The notes: a model not told the origin generated them from the letters alone. DNA of 37,028 nucleotides from Cocleimonas sp. (GCA_023146675.1 JAGLBQ010000249.1:1-37028), one strand, 5' to 3'. Numbered from the stretch's first letter, positions 1 to 9,753 are shown. Translations and numbers: made by a program.

Positions 1-278
1 GACTGCCCATGAAAATTATCTTTAAGATGATCAATACCCTGCACTAAAGGACACGCAATATTATAGAGAATCTCCCCTTCTGTGGTGATTTTCAACTTAG
101 GACCCCGTCGCTCAAATAACTTAACCTTGAATTCAGATTCTAGCTTTTTAATTTGCAAAGAAATAGTCGGCTGACTAGCATATAGAACCTCAGATGCTCT
201 ACTCATATTACCCTCTTGATGAGTAATGCAAAAGGCACGTAACTCTTTAAGTAAGTTGCAAGTTTTTAAATGTTTCAT
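1..278 (-). CDS. LysR-family transcriptional regulator, CysB-like N-terminal HTH (truncated by window edge)
   Basis: Reverse-complement translation MKHLKTCNLLKELRAFCITHQEGNMSRASEVLYASQPTISLQIKKLESEFKVKLFERRGPKLKITTEGEILY is a typical LysR winged HTH; ATG at 276-278; not in the supplied ORF list because it runs off the window. Confidence 0.85.
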   Translation of the reverse strand, partial: MKHLKTCNLLKELRAFCITHQEGNMSRASEVLYASQPTISLQIKKLESEFKVKLFERRGPKLKITTEGEILYNIACPLVQGIDHLKDNFHGQ

Positions 279-469
279 CAGTAGAAATAGCCCTTGGTAT
301 TTTCATATAAAGATCAGTGAGAATAATCTATTAAAAATAGTTTTGAAATAGACTATTGGAAAAACCAATAGATAATATTGACGAAAACTACTATAGATTA
401 TCGATATTTACATTGCAGATATTAATTTTAGCAATATTAATTTTAAAAAACCACCTCAAGAGTATCAGC

Positions 470-1285
470 ATGACTAAAATCAAACGTATTGTGTATTTTG
501 TATCCGAGCGCACAGGCATAACCGCTGAGTTATTTGGAAAGAGCCTCCTTTCACAATTCCCTGATGTTGAATTCAACGAATATCAAAAACCTTTTATCAA
601 TAGCATAGAAAAAGCCCAGCAACTTGCCAAAGAACTGGCAGAAATACAAATAAAAAAAGGCATTAAACCTCTTGTTTTTTCCACCATGCCAGATAAAGAT
701 ATAAGCAACGTGCTACAACAGGCACCGTGTCATTATTATGAGTTATTTGCCCATTACTTAAAGGATATTGGTAACGATATAGGTACCTCACCCACGCATA
801 TTTCAGGTGCAAGCCATGGTCTAAACAACACAAAAAGCTATGATAAACGCATGGATATCGTGAATTACACCATGACGCATGACGATGCCATGACGATGAA
901 AAACATCAGTAATGCAGATGTTATTTTAGTCGGCGTATCCCGCTCAGGAAAAACACCAACCTGCCTTTATCTCGCACTTCACTACGGTATACGCGCAGCA
1001 AATTACCCACTAACTGAAGATGATTTTCAAAAAGATGATATGCCTCAGGTTTTACAGCAGAATAAAGATAAAATGATTGCACTAACCATCAATCCAAAGC
1101 GTCTGGCAGATATTAGAGAAAAGCGCCGTAGTGGTGGTCAATACGCCTCTTTATCAAATTGCCGTAGTGAAATTAGCCATGCCTTAGAATTATTTAATCG
1201 CTATGGATTGACGGTGTTTGATACTACGTCTAGCTCCATTGAAGAGCTTTCTGCACGGATCATGCAAGAGATGAAGTTGAAATAG
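470..1285 (+). CDS. ppsR: Phosphoenolpyruvate synthase regulatory protein (bifunctional kinase/pyrophosphorylase, DUF299 family)
   Basis: RIVYFVSERTGITAELFGKSLLSQF and VILVGVSRSGKTPTCLYLALHYGIRAANYPL motifs; likely start is the internal ATG at 470 (MTKIKRIVYFVSERTG), not 356. Confidence 0.93.
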   Translation: MTKIKRIVYFVSERTGITAELFGKSLLSQFPDVEFNEYQKPFINSIEKAQQLAKELAEIQIKKGIKPLVFSTMPDKDISNVLQQAPCHYYELFAHYLKDIGNDIGTSPTHISGASHGLNNTKSYDKRMDIVNYTMTHDDAMTMKNISNADVILVGVSRSGKTPTCLYLALHYGIRAANYPLTEDDFQKDDMPQVLQQNKDKMIALTINPKRLADIREKRRSGGQYASLSNCRSEISHALELFNRYGLTVFDTTSSSIEELSARIMQEMKLK

Positions 1286-1327
1286 AAATTTTGGAAAGAA
1301 AAAACCTCCGTACAGGAATAGGATACG

Positions 1328-1765
1328 TTACAGAGCGAGTCCCCTCAGACTAAGAGGAATATAACGCGAATCCAATTCATACTGTGTCGACAACTCATTA
1401 TGAATCACCGCTAGATCTTGTCGATATTTCATATAAGCCTCTGCCATAATCACCTTACCATCAGCAGACAACACGTCAATTTTCACCCGCTGATACCCTT
1501 TATCTTTACCAACTCCCTCAAGCACATCCAACCAAGCAAGCGTATCCTGATTAACGCGGTATAACTCACCTTTAATACCTTTAATATGCTCTTGATTATG
1601 CTTAATTGTATTTAGCAATAAGACAGGCACATAGTATTGATCTGCTACCACCAAGGAGTAAGGTTTCTGCGTTGTATAGTTACCAATATAAAACCGACCT
1701 AAATACTGCTCACTATAGTTTTGAAAACCACGTTTAAGTGTTCCATAAACAAAAATATTTTTCAT
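1328..1765 (-). CDS. Gamma-glutamylcyclotransferase-like (AIG2/GGCT fold) protein
   Basis: N-terminal FVYGTLKRGFQNY motif and WLDVLEGVGKDKGYQRVKIDV. Confidence 0.8.
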   Translation of the reverse strand: MKNIFVYGTLKRGFQNYSEQYLGRFYIGNYTTQKPYSLVVADQYYVPVLLLNTIKHNQEHIKGIKGELYRVNQDTLAWLDVLEGVGKDKGYQRVKIDVLSADGKVIMAEAYMKYRQDLAVIHNELSTQYELDSRYIPLSLRGLAL

Positions 1766-1901
1766 TACGATTCCTTAAAATAAAACGGCATTTAGGCAAT
1801 TCAGGTTGTTTCTCTAAAGGAAATAATAAATTTATAATATGCTTATTTATTCCTTACACGTTACTTTCTATACTTTAACAATCACACAGCGGAACAGAGA
1901 A

Positions 1902-2456
1902 ATGCTGAAAAACACAAAAACATCATTTGGATTAATAAGCCGTAGCCTGCATTGGATCATGGCATTGTTACTAACAGGGCTATTTGCAATGGGGCTTTAT
2001 ATGACTAGTCTTGATTATTATGACCCGTTGTATCATAGCTTACCTTGGTGGCATAAAAGTTTGGGCTTATTCATCTTTTTCTTATTACTACTACGAATTA
2101 TCTGGAAACTATCCAACCCACAGCCAGAAAGCCTGACAACACACCAGCAATGGGAGCGACGTTTAGCACATTTTATTCAGAAATTATTTTATTTACTCCT
2201 ATTTTTTATTGCCTTATCTGGCTATTTTATTTCCACAGCAAAAGACAAAGGCATTGCGTTTTTTAATCTATTTGAACTACCTTCAATAATAGCACTACAA
2301 GAGGAGACCGCTGAATTAATTGGTGACACACATGAGCTAATGGCAATTTCACTTGCTGTGTTCGTTGTACTGCATGCCTTAGCTGCATTGAAACATCATT
2401 TTATTGATAAAGATAAAACATTAACGCGAATGATTAAAAGTAATGATCCTTCGTAA
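1902..2456 (+). CDS. Cytochrome b561
   Basis: SRSLHWIMALLLTGLFAMGLYM, WWHKSLGLFIFFLLLLRIIWKL, spaced His residues and four TM helices; likely start MLKNTKTSFG at 1902. Confidence 0.88.
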   Translation: MLKNTKTSFGLISRSLHWIMALLLTGLFAMGLYMTSLDYYDPLYHSLPWWHKSLGLFIFFLLLLRIIWKLSNPQPESLTTHQQWERRLAHFIQKLFYLLLFFIALSGYFISTAKDKGIAFFNLFELPSIIALQEETAELIGDTHELMAISLAVFVVLHALAALKHHFIDKDKTLTRMIKSNDPS

Positions 2457-2484
2457 ATTATTTAACTAAAAGAGGAAATACCCG

Positions 2485-3072
2485 ATGAAAAATATATTAC
2501 AAAAAACTATGTTAAGCGTATCACTAGCAGGCGCACTGTTAGCATCAAGCGCTGTAATAGCGGATGACTACGTTATTGATAAACAAGGCATGCATGCCTC
2601 CATTCAATTCAAAATTGCACATTTAGGCTATAGTTGGCTATTGGGTCGTTTTAATGATTTTGATGGCAAGTTTAGTTATGACGAGAAAAAACCTAATGAG
2701 GCTAAAATTGAAGTTAATATTAATACTAAAAGTATAGATTCCAACCATGCTGAACGCGATAAGCATTTACGTGGTGATGATTTTTTAGAGGTAGCAAAAT
2801 TTCCGCAAGCAACGTTTGTTAGCACTGGCTATAAAGAGGGTGCTGATGGTAAAGCAAAGCTCACAGGAAAATTCACCCTGCATGGTGTTACCAAAGAAAT
2901 TGTGATTGATGTCACTAAAATAGGCGCAGGAAAAGATCCATGGGGCGGTTATCGACGAGGCTTTGAAGGCAAGACACGCATAGCATTAAAGGACTATGGT
3001 ATTACTAAAAACTTAGGCCCTGCTTCTGCGGAACTTGATTTATTACTTAATATTGAAGGAATTAAGCAATAA
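2485..3072 (+). CDS. yceI: YceI family periplasmic protein
   Basis: Signal peptide followed by YVIDKQGMHASIQFKIAHLGYSWLLGRFNDFDGKFSYDEKKP; directly downstream of cytochrome b561 as in yceJ-yceI. Confidence 0.9.
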   Translation: MKNILQKTMLSVSLAGALLASSAVIADDYVIDKQGMHASIQFKIAHLGYSWLLGRFNDFDGKFSYDEKKPNEAKIEVNINTKSIDSNHAERDKHLRGDDFLEVAKFPQATFVSTGYKEGADGKAKLTGKFTLHGVTKEIVIDVTKIGAGKDPWGGYRRGFEGKTRIALKDYGITKNLGPASAELDLLLNIEGIKQ

Positions 3073-3660
3073 ATGACTAATTCAAGCACCATTGAATGGG
3101 AACAGTTCTACCAAAGTGGAAAAACAGGTTGGGATCGAGGTGATATTAGCCCTAACCTTAACTACTGGCTTGAAAATCAACAGCTACAACCCTGTCGAAT
3201 CCTAATTCCTGGGTGTGGTAATGGCTATGAAGTATTGCACTTAGCTGCAAAAGGCTTTGATGTCGTTGCTATTGATATTGCTCCAACCGCTGTTGATAAT
3301 TTAAATAATGCACTAGCAGATCACAAGCTCAATGCCGAAGTCATTCTGGCTGATTTCTTTAAATGGAACCCTGAAAAACCCTTTGATGCACTTTATGAGC
3401 AAACCAGCCTATGCGCTTTGTCACCAGAACGATGGCAAGCGTATGAACAGTGTTTATTTAGCTGGCTAAAACCCAATGGCAAACTATTGGCTCAGTTTAT
3501 GCAAACAGATGTTGAAGGAGGACCGCCTTATCATTGTGAAATGGGTGATATGACAGATCTATTTGATGCAGCACGCTGGCAATGGAGTGATGAGCATCAT
3601 ACTAAGATTGTGCATTCTGGCGGAAAATCTGAACGCGTTTATCGTTTGACTAGAGTTTAG
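3073..3660 (+). CDS. TPMT-family SAM-dependent methyltransferase
   Basis: WEQFYQSGKTGWDRGDISPNL, ILIPGCGNGYEVLHLAAKGFDVVAIDIAP; starts directly after the yceI stop codon. Confidence 0.88.
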   Translation: MTNSSTIEWEQFYQSGKTGWDRGDISPNLNYWLENQQLQPCRILIPGCGNGYEVLHLAAKGFDVVAIDIAPTAVDNLNNALADHKLNAEVILADFFKWNPEKPFDALYEQTSLCALSPERWQAYEQCLFSWLKPNGKLLAQFMQTDVEGGPPYHCEMGDMTDLFDAARWQWSDEHHTKIVHSGGKSERVYRLTRV

Positions 3661-3755
3661 AATATTAGAAAGAGCAAGTTCACATTTTTATAAAACAATG
3701 TGGATTTTGCTGGACGTAGCAGCGTGTATATCGACCTTATGTTGCTCGTTAGGAT

Positions 3756-3965
3756 TTAAAAAACCTGCCCTGCTGCTCCTGATGCAACTTGTCCTGTTAC
3801 ACTACCCACCACCTGCCCTGCTGCACCACCAACAAGAGAGCCAAGTAATGCATTTTCACCTGCTTTTACTGCAATAGCAGCACCTGCCAAAGACCCTATC
3901 GTTGAACAACCTGAAAGTAATAGTAGTGAAGCTATACATAACAAATTTAATTTATTTTTGATCAT
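3756..3965 (-). CDS. Small Gly/Ala-rich lipoprotein
   Basis: Lipobox LLLLSGC at the end of a signal peptide; glycine-zipper-like repeats GSLVGGAAGQVVGSVTGQVASGAAG. Confidence 0.6.
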   Translation of the reverse strand: MIKNKLNLLCIASLLLLSGCSTIGSLAGAAIAVKAGENALLGSLVGGAAGQVVGSVTGQVASGAAGQVF

Positions 3966-4103
3966 TTTTATTTCCCCGTATCTTATTATCGTTATAAAGG
4001 AAGAGTATGCTTTTTTTGTATAAAAAAGATACTTAAAAAAAGTTTAGAAAGATACCTTGTTTTTATTTTTTTTGATGCTAGAGTCGCCTAATAAGGGCTG
4101 ATT

Positions 4104-4778
4104 TCAGGTCAAAACTCCATCTACTAAACGATAGGTTTTATCCATCTTTTTAGCCAATAATAAGTCATGCGTGACAATCACAAAAGCCGTTTGTAGCTCA
4201 TCATTTAGCTCCTGCATTAATTCAAATATTTTAAGCGCAGTGCGCTGATCTAAATTACCCGTAGGCTCATCTGCCATAATCACTTTAGGGCGCGTTACCA
4301 ATGCGCGCGCAATGGCTGCACGTTGACGCTCTCCTCCTGATAACTGACCTGGTTTATGCTCTACCCGCGTTGTAAGCCCTACTCTATCGAGCATATATTG
4401 TGCATTTTTACGTGCTTTCTTTACATCCATACCACGAATGAGCAGTGGCATAGCAACATTCTCTAACGCAGAGAACTCGGGTAATAAGTGATGAAATTGA
4501 TAGATAAAACCGATTGAACGATTACGTAAAATACCACGATCTGCATCAGTGAGTTTGGCAAGATTATTACCTAATATATGTACATCACCTTTAGTGGGCA
4601 AATCCAGCCCACCTAATATATGCAATAAGGTGCTTTTTCCACTACCTGAACTACCAACTATTGCTAGTTTTTCACCTGCTTCAACCTTGAGATTGACACC
4701 TTTTAACACTTCAACATTCAGCTTGCCTTCTTTAAAGCGTTTGCTGATGTTATTACAGTCTATTATTGTTTTACTCAT
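4104..4778 (-). CDS. lolD: Lipoprotein-releasing system ATP-binding protein
   Basis: Walker [10 protein letters not shown], signature [15 protein letters not shown], Walker [13 protein letters not shown]; adjacent to LolC/E permeases. Confidence 0.95.
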   Translation of the reverse strand: MSKTIIDCNNISKRFKEGKLNVEVLKGVNLKVEAGEKLAIVGSSGSGKSTLLHILGGLDLPTKGDVHILGNNLAKLTDADRGILRNRSIGFIYQFHHLLPEFSALENVAMPLLIRGMDVKKARKNAQYMLDRVGLTTRVEHKPGQLSGGERQRAAIARALVTRPKVIMADEPTGNLDQRTALKIFELMQELNDELQTAFVIVTHDLLLAKKMDKTYRLVDGVLT

Positions 4779-4852
4779 CTGGTAACCTCAGCCAAATTAA
4801 TGTATGTCTTACAAAAAAGGAGCAAAATGTTATATTATTTTTTGATGAATAC

Positions 4853-6100
4853 CTATTCATAACGTAACGCCTCTGCTGGCTGTAACCGTGATGCTTTCCA
4901 TGCAGGATAAATAGTTGCCAACATTGACAGTACTAATGCACTTAGCGCTATCATTAAAATATCCATCCACTGTATATTGGATTCTATTTTGCTGATTCCA
5001 TACACATCAGCAGAGATAAAGCGTGTATCTAATAGCCCTTCAATCCACGGTAATAGTGTACCAACATTCATTGCCAGCACCACACCAAGCACTACGCCGA
5101 GCGATACACCAATCAAGCCAATCAGCGTACCTTGCACCATAAAGACTTTCATTACCGACATTGGTGTTAAACCTAATGTTCTGAAAATAGCAATATCAGA
5201 CTCTTTATCAGTCACCACCATCACCAATGTAGAAACAAGGTTAAAAGCAGCCACCGCTATAATCATTCCGAGAATAAAAAACATCATCGTTTTTTGCAGC
5301 TGGATAGCTTTGAAGACAGTGGTATTGTTCTTTGTCCAATCACTAATCCACAAATCTTTACCAGAGGTTGCGACAATATCTTGACTCACCTGATTTGATT
5401 GATACAAATCATCCAGTTTAATGCGTAATCCTGTCACCTGCTCATCTAATTCAAAGAGATCAACAGCATCTTTCATATGCACATAAGCAGTAGTTTTATC
5501 GTATTGTTGTAAGTCCACTTCAAACATACCAACGACATTGAATTCTCTTAAAACAGGAAGTTGACCAGAAATTAAAGTATCCGCATTCGGTGTGAGTAAA
5601 ATAACGGAATCACCAATATCAATCTTCAATGCTTTGGCTAGCTTTGAGCCTAATATAATATTATTTTTCCCTGCCACCAGATCAGAGAACTGCCCCTTAA
5701 TCATTTTCTCTGGCACAGAGCTAATTTGTTTTTCGTAGTCAGGTAGCACCCCTTCAAGTAGGGTTCCTTGCACTTTTCCTGATGCGTTCAACATAACCTG
5801 ACGCTCAACAAAAGGTGCAACGGCAACGACATGATCACGTTTTAACATAGCTTCACGCCGCTGTTGCCAGTGCTCAATTTTGGCATCCGTTTCTGAGACG
5901 GTGACATGCGCTAGCATACCCAAAATGCGATCACGCATGGAGGATTCAAACCCATTCATTACGGATAGCACAACAATGAGTACCATCACGCCAAGTGCAA
6001 TACCAAACATAGAGGCAAAGGTGATAAAGGATACAAAATGACTTTGGCGACGCGCTTTGGTATAGCGCAAACCAATAAAGGCTTCAACAGGCTGGAACAT
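4853..6100 (-). CDS. LolC/LolE family lipoprotein-releasing ABC permease
   Basis: FIGLRYTKARRQSHFVSFITFASMFGIALGVMVLIVVLSVMNGFE and C-terminal YPAWKASRLQPAEALRYE. Confidence 0.93.
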   Translation of the reverse strand: MFQPVEAFIGLRYTKARRQSHFVSFITFASMFGIALGVMVLIVVLSVMNGFESSMRDRILGMLAHVTVSETDAKIEHWQQRREAMLKRDHVVAVAPFVERQVMLNASGKVQGTLLEGVLPDYEKQISSVPEKMIKGQFSDLVAGKNNIILGSKLAKALKIDIGDSVILLTPNADTLISGQLPVLREFNVVGMFEVDLQQYDKTTAYVHMKDAVDLFELDEQVTGLRIKLDDLYQSNQVSQDIVATSGKDLWISDWTKNNTTVFKAIQLQKTMMFFILGMIIAVAAFNLVSTLVMVVTDKESDIAIFRTLGLTPMSVMKVFMVQGTLIGLIGVSLGVVLGVVLAMNVGTLLPWIEGLLDTRFISADVYGISKIESNIQWMDILMIALSALVLSMLATIYPAWKASRLQPAEALRYE

Positions 6101-7347
6101 TATTCATACCTCAATGAGTCAGCGGGTTGTACGCTTGCGGCTCTTGATGCGGGATAAATGGTGGCTAAAACGGCAAGAACGAGGGTTGCAATTAGCACCA
6201 TCCAAACATCATTCATTTGCAAATCGGAAGGTATAGTGGAGATAAAAAAGATATCTTCGGGGAATATTTTACGCCCAATAAGACTTTCAAAGGCAGGAAT
6301 AATGACATCTAGATTACTGGCAAATAACACACCTAAAACAACACCAACAATCGCCCCTAATATGCCAATAATACTGCCCTGAATCATAAAGATTTTTTTG
6401 ATTTGTTGAGCGGACATTCCCAATGTGCGCAAAATAGCAATATCGGCTTGTTTCTCATTCACCACCATCACCAGTGATGAAACCAGATTAAAAATAGCAA
6501 CAATGATGATCAGCAATAAAACAAAAAACATCATGATTTTTTCCATTTTTATTGCTTTAAAAAAGGTTTTATTATCCCTACCCCAATCAGCTACTTCAAA
6601 TTTATCACCTAAGCGCTGCTGTAGCTCATAAGCGATGCCTTGTGCATCAAAAAGGTTATTTAATTTTAAGCGTATGCCTGTCACATTGTTTCTAGTCTTG
6701 AAGAGGCGATCGGCATCATCCATATGAATAAACGCGGTGCTACTATCATAATCACGAATATTCATTTTATACACTACCATGACGGTAAAGCGCTTCATGC
6801 GAGGGATCACACCCGCAGGAGTGATTTTTGCTTTGGGTGTGATCACCGTTACCTTATCGCCCACAAACACACCTAGAGAGGTTGCCAGATCAACACCAAT
6901 CGCAATACCATAGCCACGAGGGGTTAAATTACCCATACCGCCATCAATAACATGCTGGCTAACATCACTCACTTGATCTTGATAGCGAGGAAGAACTCCC
7001 TGAATTTGCACACCCCGCACTTCATTATTAGCACTTAGCATTACCTGTTGCTCTATAAAAGGTGCAGCCCCTACAACGCCCTCCTCTGTTTGCAAGGCAA
7101 ATTGGTGCAAGTCCCAATCGGGAAGCTGTCCATCAGGGCCTGTGACAGTAACATGCGCAACCATCCCCAATATTCGTTCACGTAGCTCTTTTTCAAAACC
7201 GTTCATAATAGATAGTACGGTTATCAGAACAATTACCCCGATGGTAATGCCCAGCATTGATGTTAATGATATAAACGAAATATAATGGTTGTCGTGTTTT
7301 GAGCGCGTATAACGTAGCCCTATAAATAATTCTAACGGTTTAAACAT
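6100..7347 (-). CDS. LolC/LolE family lipoprotein-releasing ABC permease (second copy)
   Basis: FIGLRYTRSKHDNHYISFISLTSMLGITIGVIVLITVLSIMNGFE and YPASRAASVQPADSLRYE; abuts the next permease at position 6100. Confidence 0.93.
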   Translation of the reverse strand: MFKPLELFIGLRYTRSKHDNHYISFISLTSMLGITIGVIVLITVLSIMNGFEKELRERILGMVAHVTVTGPDGQLPDWDLHQFALQTEEGVVGAAPFIEQQVMLSANNEVRGVQIQGVLPRYQDQVSDVSQHVIDGGMGNLTPRGYGIAIGVDLATSLGVFVGDKVTVITPKAKITPAGVIPRMKRFTVMVVYKMNIRDYDSSTAFIHMDDADRLFKTRNNVTGIRLKLNNLFDAQGIAYELQQRLGDKFEVADWGRDNKTFFKAIKMEKIMMFFVLLLIIIVAIFNLVSSLVMVVNEKQADIAILRTLGMSAQQIKKIFMIQGSIIGILGAIVGVVLGVLFASNLDVIIPAFESLIGRKIFPEDIFFISTIPSDLQMNDVWMVLIATLVLAVLATIYPASRAASVQPADSLRYE

Positions 7348-7506
7348 GGTTGCGGAGTATAGCGGAAGTGAGTTAGCCTTATCAGCTTTATTACAAGCCT
7401 TTAATGCTTAAGTTTCTATAACAGAACACAGCTTAAGAAAACAACAACCCCCTCTAAAATCTGTTGTTTTTTATCCCTAATTATTAAAAATATATTGGAT
7501 AACACA

Positions 7507-7794
7507 ATGAAAATAAAAACCCTTTTATTAACATCAAGCATCTTGCTAATCCCCATGGTGTCTCAAGCAAATACACTTAGTGTCAGTCGTTATGTAAACA
7601 CAGCAACAAATATCAATATACCCAAGCCTGGCAACCGCATGAAGAATGTGAGAAAACGCTATGGAAAAGCAAAGCGTGTGACTCGATCAAAAGGAAGAAC
7701 CACTAAAAAATGGCCGCGTATAACGCGTTGGGAATACGGTAAGTTTACCGTATATTTTGAAAGACGTATTGTATTGCATACTGTTATACATTAA
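7507..7794 (+). CDS. Small secreted basic protein with C-terminal ITRWEYGKFTVYFERRIVLHTV motif
   Basis: Signal peptide (MKIKTLLLTSSILLIPMVSQA); start likely at the second Met. C-terminus resembles small secreted proteins with RW.Y..F.VYFE...V.H motifs. Confidence 0.65.
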   Translation: MKIKTLLLTSSILLIPMVSQANTLSVSRYVNTATNINIPKPGNRMKNVRKRYGKAKRVTRSKGRTTKKWPRITRWEYGKFTVYFERRIVLHTVIH

Positions 7795-7807
7795 CCCCCC
7801 AACAAGC

Positions 7808-7882
7808 AGGGTGAGCTGAGAAATGAAGTGCTTCATACTAATATTTAATGCGCTTTCTTACATCATTACATCAGCACACCCT
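7808..7882. repeat. Imperfect long inverted repeat, dispersed-palindrome/MITE-like
   Basis: Arms AGGGTGAGCTGA (7808-7819) and TCAGCACACCCT (7871-7882), 11/12 complementary, enclosing a smaller ATGAAG/CTTCAT hairpin. Confidence 0.6.
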
Positions 7883-7891
7883 ACTTCGACC

Positions 7892-8311
7892 TTAAATTAA
7901 CTCATCATGACGCGCTTCGGCATCTGACAATACCCGCTCTTGTTTTGCCCGCCAAACCCCATCCTTTTCTTTTTCTAACAAAATTTCAAGACCATGAGAT
8001 TTATGCTTGCCATCTGTCGCAAGTACTGATTCGACTGTTTTAAACATGATTTGATAATCATTAGTTGCCTGTATCTTCAGCCCATCATAACTAACACTTT
8101 TCAGCACCCCATCTTTAAACTCTTGCTCACTTTGTCTAGCCCAATCTTCATAACTAACACTTTCAAAGCCTTCCACACCCGTTACCTTAACGCGCTTGGA
8201 GATAAGATTAAAATGCTCCTCAAATTGTTTATTAGTTGCCGTGCGTGCCGAGTCATCAAGCCATTGTTGTGCAATTGTTGTTGCTGAATTAGCGTCTAAA
8301 TCCTGAGTCAT
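7892..8311 (-). CDS. Hypothetical protein, possibly NTF2/DUF4440-like
   Basis: 139-aa ORF with plausible start; late region TVESVLATDGKHKSHGLEILLEKEKDGVWRAKQERVL resembles NTF2-like strands. Confidence 0.6.
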   Translation of the reverse strand: MTQDLDANSATTIAQQWLDDSARTATNKQFEEHFNLISKRVKVTGVEGFESVSYEDWARQSEQEFKDGVLKSVSYDGLKIQATNDYQIMFKTVESVLATDGKHKSHGLEILLEKEKDGVWRAKQERVLSDAEARHDELI

Positions 8312-8427
8312 AATATGCCTGAATGAAATTTAATAGTTGGGCGATAGTAGCGAGGTTCTAATTCAAAGCCAAGTTATTAAATTTTCATTCCGGCCTAGAT
8401 TTCAGGTATCATCATCCTCCCAAACAC

Positions 8428-8928
8428 ATGGAGCTATTACAAATGTCCATACGCCCCGCCTTTAGTCTCGGTCTTATTATTACCGTTAGCATTGTGGCAA
8501 CCGCACTGTTTTTTCAATATGTTTTACTGCTAGCTCCCTGCCCACTTTGTATCTTGCAACGTATTATAGTGGTAACACTAGGCGTTATTTTTCTTATCGG
8601 AATATTACATAACCCAAAGCATCGCCTAGTACGCAAACTTTATGGTCAAATAGTCGCAACAGCCAGCCTTGCAGGGTTTGCTGTTGCCGCTCGTCATGCA
8701 TGGTTACAACAGCTGCCAAAAAATCAGGCGCCAGAGTGTGGTGAAGGTTTAAATTATTGGATCAGCACACTTTCCCCGAGTGAGGTCATTGAAAAGATAT
8801 TTGCAGGTGAAGGAAACTGTGTTGAAGTTGCATGGAAGTTTGCTGGATTCAGTATTCCAGAATTGAGTCTTATTACTTTTACCGTTTTTTTTCTATATGG
8901 CATAAAATTACTCATTAAAGGACACTAG
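8428..8928 (+). CDS. dsbB: Disulfide bond formation protein B
   Basis: LLLAPCPLCILQRI (CPLC) motif in a four-TM protein, plus periplasmic Cys pair (PECGEG...GNCVEV). Confidence 0.88.
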   Translation: MELLQMSIRPAFSLGLIITVSIVATALFFQYVLLLAPCPLCILQRIIVVTLGVIFLIGILHNPKHRLVRKLYGQIVATASLAGFAVAARHAWLQQLPKNQAPECGEGLNYWISTLSPSEVIEKIFAGEGNCVEVAWKFAGFSIPELSLITFTVFFLYGIKLLIKGH

Positions 8929-8931
8929 TAC

Positions 8932-9288
8932 ATGACAACAGATACTATTTTTAATATTGACTTGGATGATTTTGAAGAGAAAGTGCTAACCGCATCACAT
9001 GATACGCCTGTGCTAGTTGATTTTTGGGCTGAATGGTGTAGTCCCTGTCTTTTTATCGCACCTGTTTTAAAACAAGTGTTAGAACAATACGAAGGTAAAG
9101 TATTACTAGCCAAATTGGAAGTTGATGAAGGTGAGAATATGCGTCTTGCAGGAAAATACCAAGTGCGTGGCTTTCCCACTATCATATTATTTGAAGAAGG
9201 ACAGGAAGTTGAACGATTCAGCAGCGCACGCCCAGCCAGCTTTATTAAAGAATTTATAGAATCCAATAGCCGTATCCTTGAGTTATAA
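8932..9288 (+). CDS. Thioredoxin-like protein with WCSPC active site
   Basis: PVLVDFWAEWCSPCLFIAPVL...VRGFPTIILFEEGQEVERFSSARP. Confidence 0.9.
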   Translation: MTTDTIFNIDLDDFEEKVLTASHDTPVLVDFWAEWCSPCLFIAPVLKQVLEQYEGKVLLAKLEVDEGENMRLAGKYQVRGFPTIILFEEGQEVERFSSARPASFIKEFIESNSRILEL

Positions 9289-9339
9289 ATTCCTATCTCC
9301 ATACTCAGGTATTCTATTTCCTAAAAAGAGGCAGTTCCC

Positions 9340-9663
9340 ATGGACGTAATGGACAGAATTAAGACAGCAGTTGATGAAAACCCCGTTATTATCTTTATGA
9401 AAGGCACACCACAACTACCACAATGCGGTTTTTCTAGCCGTACTGCACAAGCACTTATGGACTGTGGCGAAGAATTTGCCTATATAAATATACTAACGGA
9501 TCCAGAAATTTTTGAACATTTGCCAAAATTTGCTAATTGGCCGACATTTCCACAAGTTTATATTAATGGCGAGCTTATTGGTGGCTGTGATATTACCTTA
9601 GAAATGCACCAGAAAGGCGAGCTTCAGCCTATGATTAAAGACGCTAAAAATACAGAAGCGTAA
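9340..9663 (+). CDS. grxD: Monothiol (CGFS) glutaredoxin, Grx4 type
   Basis: VIIFMKGTPQLPQCGFSSRTAQAL and NWPTFPQVYINGELIGGCDI. Confidence 0.95.
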   Translation: MDVMDRIKTAVDENPVIIFMKGTPQLPQCGFSSRTAQALMDCGEEFAYINILTDPEIFEHLPKFANWPTFPQVYINGELIGGCDITLEMHQKGELQPMIKDAKNTEA

Positions 9664-9669
9664 AAACAT

Positions 9670-9732
9670 ATCTCGCAAAGACGCAGAGAACACAAAAGAA
9701 TATCTATCTTTTCTTCGCGTACTTTGTGAGAT
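9670..9732. repeat. Long imperfect hairpin / dispersed-repeat-like element
   Basis: ATCTCGCAAAG (9670-9680) pairs with CTTTGTGAGAT (9722-9732), 10/11; inner ACGC../..GCGT and AAAAGA/TCTTTT pairing. Confidence 0.6.
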
Positions 9733-9753
9733 CATGATGCTGAAAAGCTGAAT

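Noticed and set aside
356-469. N-terminal extension of the ppsR ORF (MEKPIDNIDENYYRLSIFTLQ...)
   Set aside because: Family homology begins at MTKIKRIVYFVSERTG (470); the extension is likely AT-rich upstream DNA.
4549-4785. Plus-strand ORF antisense to lolD, and similar shadow ORFs (4977-5384, 6158-6382, 8925-9302, 19221-19508, 21028-21351)
   Set aside because: They lie fully or mostly within well-supported genes on the other strand and have no recognisable domains.
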